The notes under the pieces were generated by a model. That model was not told where the DNA came from. It ran no database searches and worked only from the letters and a program-made list of their open reading frames with translations. Shown piece after piece: positions 25,080 to 34,759 of a stretch of 64,000 nt of DNA. Source of the DNA: Roseibium aggregatum (GTDB lineage: Bacteria > Pseudomonadota > Alphaproteobacteria > Rhizobiales > Stappiaceae); contig NZ_JABFCZ010000022.1 in assembly GCF_014692675.1 (NCBI RefSeq), positions 1-64,000 on the forward strand, written 5' to 3'. Position numbers and translations under genes: made by a program. Numbering within the stretch: the first letter of the stretch is position 1; every line of letters begins with the position of its first letter.

Positions 25080-25988
25080 CTAGCGCTTTTTCCGGATTGC
25101 CTCGAACCCGGCGACCACTTCAAGCAGTTCGTGCGTAATCGTTTCCTGCCGTTTTTTCCGGTATTCGGCAAGCAGGTTTTCCCGGCGTTCGTCGATGTTG
25201 CGTTCGGCATTCTGCATGGCGGCAAGCCGGGACGCGTGCTCGCTTGCCAGGGATTCCGCAAGGGCGGCGTAAAGGACGAGGGTCAGGTGTTGCCGGATCA
25301 GCCAGGAAAACAGTTCGCCTTCGTCCATCCGGTACATGGGAAGCCGGTTCGACGGCCAGGGGGCGGCCGCGAGCCGGTCCAGATAGTCTTGCGAGATCGG
25401 AAGCAGCTCCCTGTGCGTCGCCTCTGCAAGCGCGTGGTCGGTCTTGCGGTTATAGACCAGCGCGACCGGCCCGACGCCTTCCTCGCGGACCCACCGGTCA
25501 ATTTCAACAACGATCGCCTGAACGGAATCAATCAGGCCGTCGACCGATCCCGGCAGGGTGAACAGCCGGTCCGCGGGCAGCTCCAGGGCCTCAAGACGGG
25601 CAGCGGCGCGGACGCCGACGACGCAGATGAAGGGCGGTCTCTCGTCAGGCGTTTTTGCTTCCGCTTCCAGCCGTTCTGATGCGAATTCCGCAATCCGGTC
25701 GTTGAAGCGGCCGCACAGGCCCCTGTCGGAGCCGACGACGATAAGGGCGCGGCGGTGTCCGGTCTTCCGGTCCGGGCCGGTCAGGTCCAGCGGTTCCGCC
25801 TTGTTCCTGCGGTTGTGCAGGACCACCTGCAGCCCCAGGGTAATGGCGCGCTCGTAATCGGCGATCGCGGTGACGGCGTGTTCGTATTGGCGGATGTTGA
25901 CGGAAGACAACGCCTTCATCGTGCGGACGATGGACTGGATTTCCTCGGTGGTGTGCAGGCGTTCCGACAGCGCCTCAAGGGTTTCCAT
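25080..25988 (-). CDS. atpG: N-ATPase gamma subunit
   Basis: 302 residues, with N-terminal helix METLEALSERLHTTEEIQSI followed by VRTMKALSSVNIRQYEHAV, and C-terminal helix ERNIDERRENLLAEYRKKRQ followed by ETITHELLEVVAGFEAI. These two helices form the central shaft that turns in the alpha/beta head and links it to the c-ring. It is the last of nine genes, 2 bases after atpA, as in atpDCQRBEFAG operons. It is diverged from the housekeeping gamma of proteobacteria. Confidence 0.9.
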   Translation of the reverse strand: METLEALSERLHTTEEIQSIVRTMKALSSVNIRQYEHAVTAIADYERAITLGLQVVLHNRRNKAEPLDLTGPDRKTGHRRALIVVGSDRGLCGRFNDRIAEFASERLEAEAKTPDERPPFICVVGVRAAARLEALELPADRLFTLPGSVDGLIDSVQAIVVEIDRWVREEGVGPVALVYNRKTDHALAEATHRELLPISQDYLDRLAAAPWPSNRLPMYRMDEGELFSWLIRQHLTLVLYAALAESLASEHASRLAAMQNAERNIDERRENLLAEYRKKRQETITHELLEVVAGFEAIRKKR

Positions 25989-25990
25989 GG

Positions 25991-27532
25991 TTACCGATCT
26001 CCGCCGGCGTCGGGCAGCAGGACCTGCAATGCCTGTTTCATCGTTTCGATCAGGCCGTCGCGGTCGTCGTGGCGAAGTTCCTCGCCGACTTCAATGCGGG
26101 TACAGATCTCGGGGCAATGTCGGCTTGCTGCCTCGCAGACGCGTTTTTCCGCCTCCGCGATCCGGTCCGGCGGGATCGTGTCGAACAGGCCGCTGGTTGC
26201 GGCCAGCAGCGCGACGATCTGATCGACGACGGACAGATGCACGTGTTCGTTCTGCTTGAGGATTTCGCGCACCCTTAAGCCCCGGTCGATTTTCATCCGG
26301 GTTTCCGGGTCGATCTGGGTGCCGAAGCGCGCGAAACTCTCCAGTTCCTCGAACTGGGCATAGAACAGGCGCAGGTCTCCTGCGACCGAGCGATAGGCGG
26401 GAAGCTGGGTCTTGCCGCCGACGCGGCTGACGGAATCGCCGATGTCGATGGCCGGAAGCTGACCTTTTTCGAACAGGCCCGGCGACAGGTAGATCTGTCC
26501 GTCGGTGATCGAGATCAGGTTTGTCGGCACGTAAGCCGAGATGTTCTGCGCCTGGGTTTCGATGATGGGCAGCGCAGTGACGGAGCCGCCGCCGAATTCG
26601 TCCCTGCGGCGGGCGGAGCGTTCCAGGAGCCTGGAATGGATATAGAAGATGTCGCCCGGGTAGGCCTCACGTCCCGGAGGGCGCCGCAGGAGCAGCGACA
26701 GTTCCCGGTAGGCGCGGGCGTGGCGGGTCAGATCGTCGTAGACGACCAGCACATCCCGGCCTTTTTCCATGAAATGCTCGGCCATGGACGTTGCCACATA
26801 GGGCGCGACAAACTGGAGCCCGGGCGCCTCATCCGCACTGGCGACGACAACGATGGTCCGCTCCAGCGCCTTGCCTTCCCGGAGGGCCTGGATCACCCGG
26901 GCGACCGCGGAGGCCCGCTGTCCGATGGCGCAGTAGATCGAAACGACACCGCTGTCGTGCTGGTTCAGGATGGTGTCGACCGCGATCGCGGTCTTGCCCG
27001 TCTGCCGGTCTCCCAGGATCAGTTCCCGCTGACCACGCCCGATCGGAATGGCCGCGTCGATGGCCTTGATCCCGGTCTGGAGCGGGACGATGACCGGCGC
27101 GCGATGCATGATCGGCAGGGCAGGACGCTCGATCGGCAGCCGGGCTTCCGCCTGGATGACCTTGCCGCCGTCCAGCGGCTGCCCCAGCGGATCGACCACC
27201 CGGCCGAGCAGGCCATCTCCAACCGGCACATCCACGACCCTGCGGGTGCGCATCACCGTGTCGCCGGGGCGGATGTGGTCCGTCGGGCCAAGCACGATCA
27301 CGCCGGTCCGTTCCTCGCCGAGACTGGAGGCGATGCCCATTTCGCCGTGGGGAAAGGAGACCAGTTCATCGGCATAAAGGTCGGTGAAGCCGGCGATTTC
27401 GGCGATGCCGTTGCCCACGCTGAGGACGCGTGCGATATCCGCGACTTCCAGTCTGGCCTCGGTCTTGTCCAGAACCTCGTCCATCTGGTCGAACAACTTG
27501 TCGGTCAGATTTTCAGGCGTGTGCTCAGGCAT
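25991..27532 (-). CDS. atpA: N-ATPase alpha subunit
   Basis: 513 residues, with an N-terminal barrel (DIARVLSVGNGIAEIAGFTD), P-loop GDRQTGKTAIAVD (about 170-182), and the arginine-finger region in the SVSRVGGKTQ segment. Alpha subunits carry non-catalytic nucleotide sites and alternate with beta in the F1 head. The gene lies 11 bases after atpF and 2 before atpG. The ending and several loops differ from the typical alphaproteobacterial AtpA, in line with the N-type group. Confidence 0.92.
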   Translation of the reverse strand: MPEHTPENLTDKLFDQMDEVLDKTEARLEVADIARVLSVGNGIAEIAGFTDLYADELVSFPHGEMGIASSLGEERTGVIVLGPTDHIRPGDTVMRTRRVVDVPVGDGLLGRVVDPLGQPLDGGKVIQAEARLPIERPALPIMHRAPVIVPLQTGIKAIDAAIPIGRGQRELILGDRQTGKTAIAVDTILNQHDSGVVSIYCAIGQRASAVARVIQALREGKALERTIVVVASADEAPGLQFVAPYVATSMAEHFMEKGRDVLVVYDDLTRHARAYRELSLLLRRPPGREAYPGDIFYIHSRLLERSARRRDEFGGGSVTALPIIETQAQNISAYVPTNLISITDGQIYLSPGLFEKGQLPAIDIGDSVSRVGGKTQLPAYRSVAGDLRLFYAQFEELESFARFGTQIDPETRMKIDRGLRVREILKQNEHVHLSVVDQIVALLAATSGLFDTIPPDRIAEAEKRVCEAASRHCPEICTRIEVGEELRHDDRDGLIETMKQALQVLLPDAGGDR

Positions 27533-27543
27533 GTCATCTCGCT

Positions 27544-28329
27544 TCAGGTCGTGGCCGTCAGGTCGCTTCGGCCTGCTGCGTCAAGGGTGTCGCGGACGAG
27601 GTCGTCAAGCTTGTCCAGGTAGCTGCCGGCCGACCACTCGACGATTTCCTCGCCCAGGGTCAGGCGGATCCCGAGCACCACGTCTTCATCGGTCCGGTAG
27701 TCGGGTTCGATGTCGGCACCCAGGTTGTCATGGATTGCGCGGGTGATGCGGCTGCGGGCAGCCGACGGCAGGTCGATGCCGCTTTCCACCACCGCCGTGC
27801 TGCCGGGTCTGGCCGCCGCATCGCTGAGACGGGTCTTGTTTTCCGCATCCAGCGCTTCCAGACGCCGGGCGAATTCATTGGCAACCTGGGCGGCCAGATC
27901 CGTGTCGGCGAAGTCGGACAAGGTGCGCCGGACGACCTTGACCACCTGATCGGCCATGCGTTTGCGCAGCTGGCGAACCAGTTCGGCCTTTTCTTCCTCC
28001 AGCTGTTCCTGCCAGTTGCTGCGCTTTTCGTCGAATTCCTTGCGGACGTCCTGTTCCAGCCGGTCCTTCAGCGCTTCCGCCTCGCGGCGGGCGTCGGCCA
28101 GCACTTTTTCAGCGCGCGCATCGAGTTCCTGCTGCCGTTCTCGCAGGGTTCGGGCTTCCTGTTCCGCTTCTTGCCTGTGCTTGCGTGCATCGGCGAGGCG
28201 TTCTTCGATCCGGGCTTCGCGTTTCGCCATGGCACGCGTGATCGGCGTGTACAGGAAACGCTGCAGCAGCCAGATCAAGACCAGGAAATTCGCTATCTGT
28301 GCGGCGATCGTCAGCCAGTCGAGCTGCAA
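27544..28329 (-). CDS. atpF: N-ATPase subunit b with a delta-like C-terminal domain
   Basis: 261 residues, against about 160 for a normal b subunit. It has an N-terminal membrane helix (IAAQIANFLVLIWLLQRFLY, 8-27), a long charged coiled coil (about 35-135), and then about 75 residues (178-250) that resemble the end of delta/OSCP: AVVESGIDLPSAARSRITRA, and later VVLGIRLTLGEEIVEWSAGS followed by YLDKLDDL. No separate delta gene exists in the operon, so this protein probably serves as both stator stalk and delta. The fusion reading is by eye. Confidence 0.85.
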   Translation of the reverse strand: MQLDWLTIAAQIANFLVLIWLLQRFLYTPITRAMAKREARIEERLADARKHRQEAEQEARTLRERQQELDARAEKVLADARREAEALKDRLEQDVRKEFDEKRSNWQEQLEEEKAELVRQLRKRMADQVVKVVRRTLSDFADTDLAAQVANEFARRLEALDAENKTRLSDAAARPGSTAVVESGIDLPSAARSRITRAIHDNLGADIEPDYRTDEDVVLGIRLTLGEEIVEWSAGSYLDKLDDLVRDTLDAAGRSDLTATT

Positions 28330-28333
28330 GGGG

Positions 28334-28612
28334 TTATCCTCCGGCGACAGTCGTGGCTTGCGTGACGTAAGGATTGGCGAACAGCAGGATCATGGACACG
28401 ACGAAGCAGTAGATGGCCGTCGATTCAATCATGGCCAGGCTGACGAAAAGCGTCCGGGTGATCGTGCTGGAGGCGTCCGGCTGCTGGGCGATGGCGAGCA
28501 GCGCCTGGGAGGCCGCCCGTCCCTCGGCGAGTGCCGGCCCGATGGCGCCGAACATGGTCGTCATGCCGGCCGTGAAAATGGACACGATTTCGATCCATCC
28601 GATTTGTTCCAT
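28334..28612 (-). CDS. atpE: N-ATPase subunit c (rotor ring)
   Basis: 92 residues from the ATG at 28612, which has GGGAG at the right distance; an ATG at 28618 overlaps the atpB stop but its ribosome site is too close. Two membrane helices form a hairpin around AQQPDA. Helix 1 has Glu30 (GPALAEGRAAS) where Na+-binding c subunits have Gln, and helix 2 has Glu63-Ser64-Thr65 and Tyr68 (AMIESTAIYCF), matching the EST..Y sodium-site pattern of Ilyobacter. Two carboxylates per hairpin is a mark of the N-type group. The ring carries the coupling ion. Confidence 0.92.
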   Translation of the reverse strand: MEQIGWIEIVSIFTAGMTTMFGAIGPALAEGRAASQALLAIAQQPDASSTITRTLFVSLAMIESTAIYCFVVSMILLFANPYVTQATTVAGG

Positions 28613-28614
28613 GG

Positions 28615-29343
28615 TCATTCTCCCGGATTCTGGATTTCGTCTGAGGGGCCGGCGGCTTCCGCTTCTTTCGATCCGTGCCGATGGGTCTTCGAGGCGGAGG
28701 CGATATAAACCATCGCCAGAACCGCGAAGATGTAGGCCTGGACCAGGCCGGTGAGCAGGCCGAGAAGCTGCATGATGATGGGAAAGAAGAAGGGGGCGAT
28801 ACTGATCAGGATGCCGACGATGATCGAGCCGCTCATGATGTTGCCGTAGAGACGGACGGCAAGAGCCAGCGTGCGCGACAGCTCGCCGATGATGTTGAAC
28901 GGCAGCATCATAAAGGTCGGTTCGGCGTAGCTGCGCAGATACGCCAGCAGCCCCCGTTTCGTGATGGAGAACAGGGGGACCGCGATCAGGACGCAGATGG
29001 CAAGGGCCGCCGTTGTCGACAGGGATCCTGTCGGCGGTTCGTACCAGGGCAGAACGGTGAGGATGTTCGAGGTCGCGATGAACAGGAACAGGGTTCCGAT
29101 GAACGGGAGATACCGCAAGGGGTCTCCGGCGCCGATGTCGGCGATCTGATCGCGAATGCCGCTGACGATCACCTCCAGCAGCACCTGCCAGCGGGACACG
29201 GTTTCCCCTTCGGACAGGCGCGCCGTGATCGACCAGGACCCGAGCACCAGGATGGCCATGACAAACCATGTGAACACGATCGTCGCGTTCAGCCTGAGGC
29301 CGTGCCATTCGTAAATGATCCACTGGTCCGGACTGATTTCCAT
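28615..29343 (-). CDS. atpB: N-ATPase subunit a
   Basis: 242 residues with about five to six membrane helices. The essential arginine that faces the c-ring lies in LALAVRLYGNIMSGSIIVGI, and the C-terminal helix holds LLGLLTGLVQAYIFAVLAMV YIA. It forms the ion half-channels. The start overlaps the atpR stop by one base, and the stop lies next to atpE. Its N-terminus (SPDQWIIYEWHGLRLNATIV) is of the short N-type form rather than the proteobacterial housekeeping form. Confidence 0.9.
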   Translation of the reverse strand: MEISPDQWIIYEWHGLRLNATIVFTWFVMAILVLGSWSITARLSEGETVSRWQVLLEVIVSGIRDQIADIGAGDPLRYLPFIGTLFLFIATSNILTVLPWYEPPTGSLSTTAALAICVLIAVPLFSITKRGLLAYLRSYAEPTFMMLPFNIIGELSRTLALAVRLYGNIMSGSIIVGILISIAPFFFPIIMQLLGLLTGLVQAYIFAVLAMVYIASASKTHRHGSKEAEAAGPSDEIQNPGE

Positions 29344-29639
29344 TACCGGGAGCCTTCAAGGTTCTTTTGCTTGGCGATGCGCGTTGCCGAAAACCGGACG
29401 ATCACGAAACCCGCAACCGCGGCGGCCAGTTCGTAAAGTCCGAACTTGCCGAGGACGAACCACGCCATCGCTCCGCCGACAAGCGCGAGCCGTCCGAGGG
29501 TGCTGGCGGCAAAGATCCACCCCGGCCCGCCGCCGGTGAAGTTTCGGACAGAAAACCACAACATCACGAAATAGGCGGCGCCCAGGGCCGCGCCGACGGA
29601 AAATGCGATGACAAGATGCAAGGGGGACATGTCAGACAT
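29343..29639 (-). CDS. atpR: N-ATPase accessory membrane protein AtpR
   Basis: 98 residues with about three membrane helices (LHLVIAFSVGAALGAAYFVM, STLGRLALVGGAMAWFVLG, LAAAVAGFVIVRFSATRIA). Conserved arginines lie in helices 2 and 3 (TLGRLAL and IVRFSATR), as described for AtpR. It occurs only in N-ATPase operons, between atpQ and atpB, and is thought to help assemble or regulate the c-ring. It starts 38 bases after the atpQ stop. Confidence 0.85.
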   Translation of the reverse strand: MSDMSPLHLVIAFSVGAALGAAYFVMLWFSVRNFTGGGPGWIFAASTLGRLALVGGAMAWFVLGKFGLYELAAAVAGFVIVRFSATRIAKQKNLEGSR

Positions 29640-29677
29640 GGCCCTCCGTCCGCGTGCTCACGCCATCATTCGGTGAC

Positions 29678-30006
29678 TTAGTCTTCATCATCGTCATCAC
29701 TCTGACTTTCCCGCTGCACCCAGTACCAGGCATTCATGCAGCCGATGGTGACACCGGCCAGAAGCATGGCGAGCGTCCAGGAAAACTTTGGATTGGAAAT
29801 CATCCGGTCGTCCATCCACATGCCCAGGGCGGTGCCGAGCACAGTCGGTATGGCGACCGCCCAGCCCACCAGGCCGAACATGCCAAGGCCATAGAGTTCG
29901 CTCTTTTCCTCGCGCGAGCGGGCTTGCCTTTTGCGCTTCGCCTTGCGGGCGATCTCGTCGGCCTGTTTGCCGGCGCTTTCATCGTAGCTGTGCCTGTCCT
30001 TGCGGG

Positions 30007-30010
<4 letters not shown>
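29678..30010 (-). CDS. atpQ: N-ATPase accessory protein AtpQ (AtpZ/AtpI-like)
   Basis: 110 residues: a charged N-terminal part (KQADEIARKAKRKRQARSRE), two membrane helices (about 42-65 and 75-97) with GMFGLVGWAVAIPTVLGTAL followed by GMWMDDR, and an acidic tail (SDDDDED). The pattern is AtpI/AtpZ-like, a family that assists ring assembly or Mg2+ supply. The start overlaps the atpC stop (ATGA). Position and size match AtpQ of N-type operons. Confidence 0.82.
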
Positions 30011-31837
<1,827 letters not shown>

Positions 31838-31901
31838 TCATCAAAGGATAGGTGATTTTCGTTTTCTTTAAAACGTTTAGTGCGGTGCGAGATGAAGTAC
31901 A

Positions 31902-31915
31902 TTGACCGCGATCAA
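31902..31915. promoter_or_regulatory. FNR-type box between atpD and hemA
   Basis: TTGACCGCGATCAA fits the FNR/FixK pattern TTGAT-N4-ATCAA with one mismatch. It lies 104 bases before atpD (leftward) and about 340 bases before hemA. For atpD the matching -10 position reads TAAACG, which is weak; for rightward transcription it reads TATGAC at 31938-31943. The direction it serves is uncertain. Confidence 0.45.
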
Positions 31916-32150
31916 TGGCGGGTCGGCGGGCGCCCGTTATGACAATGTCCAGGGTCATACCGAAGGCTACGTTTCGTGAATCCTTTCCGGAAGGTATTCT
32001 GAAAACTGCCAATATGGTCCAACCAGGGCCCATTAACTTTTAAATTGCATATTTACATGGCAGCATGAGGGTGCCAAACCGTGCCATGCCGGTACAGCGG
32101 ATCGGGGCTGCGACGAATGGCCCTAAGAAATTTCGACTGAAAGGCTGGCT

Positions 32151-32193
32151 TTGCGATAGCGCAATGATACATTGCTTTTTTGGCATGTAATAT
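32151..32193 (+). promoter_or_regulatory. hemA promoter with CRP/FNR-type box at about -42
   Basis: TTGCGATAGCGCAA (32151-32164) is a perfect 14-base palindrome of the CRP/FNR superfamily pattern TTG-N8-CAA, close to the TTGCG-N4-CGCAA form reported for NnrR. TAATAT at 32188-32193 is a good -10 box. A start near 32200 puts the box centre at about -42, the position used by class II activators. The hemA ATG follows 54 bases later. Confidence 0.5.
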
Positions 32194-32253
32194 TGCCCCA
32201 TTAGAAAATGCACCACCCGGACGCAGGTGCTTGAGTTATGGGAGAGGTTACTG

Positions 32254-33468
32254 ATGGATTATGACGCGCTGTTCCAGGATCAGCTCGACCAGCTGAAGGA
32301 AGAAGGCAACTATCGCCTCTTCGCCGATCTTGAACGCCGTTGCGGCTCCTTCCCGAAAGCGGACAATCACGTCGGCGACGAACAGCGTGAAGTCACCATC
32401 TGGTGCTCCAACGACTATCTCGGCATGGGTCAGCACCCGAAGGTGATCGCGGCCATGCACGAGGCGCTGGATCATTGCGGCGCAGGCGCAGGCGGTACGC
32501 GGAACATCTCCGGCACCAACCACTACCATGTGAAGCTGGAAAACGAGCTGGCCGACCTGCACGGCAAGGAAGCCGCTCTGCTGTTCACCTCCGGATACGT
32601 GTCCAACTGGGCGGCCCTCTCCACGCTCGGCTCGCGTCTCAAGGATTGCGTGATCCTGTCCGATTCCATGAACCATGCGTCCATGATCGAGGGCATCCGC
32701 CATTCGCGCGCGGACAAGGTGATCTGGAACCACAACGATGTGGCCGATCTGGAGCGCAAGCTCGCCGCGATCGAGCCGCACCGTCCGAAGATCGTCGCCT
32801 TCGAGAGCGTCTATTCCATGGACGGCGATATCGCGCCGATCGAAGCCATCTGCGACGTCGCCGACAAATACGGCGCCATGACCTATCTCGACGAGGTGCA
32901 TGCGGTCGGTCTTTACGGCCCGCGCGGCGGCGGCATTTCCGAACGTGACGGCGTTGCCGACCGGGTGACCCTGATCGAAGGTACGCTCGGCAAGGCCTTC
33001 GGTGTGGTCGGCGGTTACATCACCGGTTCGGCTGCCCTGGTTGATTTCGTGCGCAGCTTCGCCAGCGGCTTTATCTTTACGACGGCCCTGCCGCCGGCGG
33101 TTGCCGCGGGTGCCACGGCCTCGATCCGTCACCTGAAGGAAAGCGAATTCGAACGGGCACGGCATCGTTCGGCGGTCGCCAAGCTGCGGGCGCGTCTCGA
33201 TGCAGCCGGCATTCCGCACCTGGACAATCCGAGCCACATCGTGCCGGTGATGATCAAGGATCCGGTCAAGTGCCGCATGATCAGCGACATCCTGCTGGAC
33301 AGTTATGGCATCTACATCCAGCCGATCAATTATCCGACGGTTGCCAAGGGCACGGAACGTCTGCGGATCACGCCGTCGCCGATGCACACCGACGCGGATC
33401 TCGATCATCTGGTGCATGCGCTCAACGACCTGTGGTCGCAATGCGCTCTTGCCCGCGCGGTCGCCTGA
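32254..33468 (+). CDS. hemA: 5-aminolevulinate synthase
   Basis: 404 residues from the ATG at 32254, preceded by GGGAGAGG. It starts [20 protein letters not shown], typical of alphaproteobacterial ALA synthase. It contains [16 protein letters not shown], the PLP-binding aspartate in [20 protein letters not shown] and the PLP-lysine in [15 protein letters not shown]. It condenses glycine and succinyl-CoA to 5-aminolevulinate, the first step of heme and tetrapyrrole synthesis (C4 pathway). It is monocistronic, with about 450 bases of upstream control DNA shared with the N-ATPase operon. Confidence 0.95.
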   Translation: MDYDALFQDQLDQLKEEGNYRLFADLERRCGSFPKADNHVGDEQREVTIWCSNDYLGMGQHPKVIAAMHEALDHCGAGAGGTRNISGTNHYHVKLENELADLHGKEAALLFTSGYVSNWAALSTLGSRLKDCVILSDSMNHASMIEGIRHSRADKVIWNHNDVADLERKLAAIEPHRPKIVAFESVYSMDGDIAPIEAICDVADKYGAMTYLDEVHAVGLYGPRGGGISERDGVADRVTLIEGTLGKAFGVVGGYITGSAALVDFVRSFASGFIFTTALPPAVAAGATASIRHLKESEFERARHRSAVAKLRARLDAAGIPHLDNPSHIVPVMIKDPVKCRMISDILLDSYGIYIQPINYPTVAKGTERLRITPSPMHTDADLDHLVHALNDLWSQCALARAVA

Positions 33469-33485
33469 TACCGAAACTCGATTTC

Positions 33486-33720
33486 GTTATCCCGGCTCTC
33501 CGCTTCGCTACGGTCGGGATGAGGTTGTAGTAGGGAAGATCGTGCCGCACACTCCCGTCTCCCCCCTTGAGGGGGAGATGTCACCTACGGTGACAGAGGG
33601 GGGTAACGACGGTGGCGTCACACTTCAGTGCTGCGATTCCCGAGAGGCTGACACCCCCCTCTGTCCGCTGACGCGGACATCTCCCCCTCAAGGGGGGAGA
33701 TGGGGACAAGCGGCGTAGCC
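33486..33720. repeat. Intergenic repeat cluster with a long inverted repeat
   Basis: The hemA-creatininase gap holds a short REP-like sequence (33488-33521, TATCCCGGCTC through GGTCGGGATGA) and then a large inverted repeat. Its outer arms are CCCCCCTTGAGGGGGAGATG (33561-33580) and CATCTCCCCCTCAAGGGGGG (33678-33697); inner parts GACAGAGGGGGGT and ACACCCCCCTCTGTC also pair. This family is known as dispersed non-coding repeats in Rhizobiales; read through, it gives the peptide ISPLEGEMS. Confidence 0.65.
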
Positions 33721-33784
33721 GTCACAGTTTCAGCGTTCGGACCGGCGGGGGGCTTTCTTTGTTTTTTTAAGGTGCCGAAGTCGT

Positions 33785-34597
33785 TCAGGACCCCGGGGTC
33801 CACAGCCGGTTGATGTCGAAGGCGTGGATGTCCTTCATGAGGTCGACGAAAGCCTCCGCCGCCCTGTCCAGCGACTTCTTGCCCTTTTCGGCACTGGCGT
33901 TCGCCGCATTGCCGACGGCGCCTTTCGGGTTGAGGTCCTGGGATTTCCAGCCGAACTGCTGCGGGCCGTGCCCGCGCAGATACTTGAATTCCTTGATGAA
34001 TTCCTGCTGGGAAGACTTGAAGTCCTCCGCCTCGTCCATGCGCACCAGTTCCGGGTGGAGGTGCAGCATGATGGAGGTTTCCACGTCGCCGCCATGAATG
34101 CCGTAGACGAATTCCCCATCCGGGAAGACGCCTTCGGGCTGTCCGAACCGGGACCAGGCGGTCGCGGTCACCAGCATGTCGTGCTTCACCCTGAGTTCCC
34201 GAGCGACGATGTCGATGATCGGCACGTTGCCGCCGTGGGAGTTTATCAGGACCAGCTTGCGGATGCCGGCGCGTGCGACGCTGTCGCCGATTTCCAGCCA
34301 GGCCTTGGTCAGCGTGTCCCAGGAGAGCGTCAGGGTGCCGGGTGAGGAAATGTGCTCGTTCGACTTGCCGATGGCCTGGGTCGGCAGGAAGGTGACCGGA
34401 AGATCTTCCGGCAACAGCTCCAGGACCCGGGCGATCTGACCTTCGGCAATGGCGGTATCCGTATAGACCGGCAGATGCGGCCCGTGCTGCTCGATGGCTG
34501 CGACCGGCAGGACGGCGATCCAGTCCCTGGTGGACGGATCCCTGAAATCCATCGTTGTCATTTCGTGCCAATAACGTCTTGGAAGCATTCTACTCAT
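33785..34597 (-). CDS. Creatininase-family amidohydrolase
   Basis: 270 residues of the creatininase/MftE-like family. Metal-site pieces are AAIEQHGPHLPVYTDTAIAE (about 33-52), SNEHISSPGTLTLSWDT, LVLINSHGGNVP and GIHGGDVETSIML. The family opens cyclic amides in an (Fe/Zn)-dependent way, for example creatinine to creatine or FAPy-type pyrimidines. Substrate here is unknown. A role in degrading nucleobase or pterin breakdown products is possible given the deaminases at 37-44 kb, but they are not in one operon. Confidence 0.83.
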   Translation of the reverse strand: MSRMLPRRYWHEMTTMDFRDPSTRDWIAVLPVAAIEQHGPHLPVYTDTAIAEGQIARVLELLPEDLPVTFLPTQAIGKSNEHISSPGTLTLSWDTLTKAWLEIGDSVARAGIRKLVLINSHGGNVPIIDIVARELRVKHDMLVTATAWSRFGQPEGVFPDGEFVYGIHGGDVETSIMLHLHPELVRMDEAEDFKSSQQEFIKEFKYLRGHGPQQFGWKSQDLNPKGAVGNAANASAEKGKKSLDRAAEAFVDLMKDIHAFDINRLWTPGS

Positions 34598-34759
34598 CCT
34601 TAGCGGAGATCCTGTTGCGGCAGACCATACCGCGCTGCAACGTATCCGTCAGGTGGGGACGGTGTCTATTTTTCAAATGGCCGTTTTTTAAGCCACTCAC
34701 GCAAATCTGATGGCAAGCGTTAAGGCACGTTAAGATTTCGCTAGGCGGTTCATTGGAAA

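Noticed and set aside
33618-33784. Coding capacity of the repeat after hemA (peptide with ISPLEGEMS)
   Set aside because: This peptide is the translation of a dispersed non-coding repeat; the creatininase gene has its own stop at 33785.
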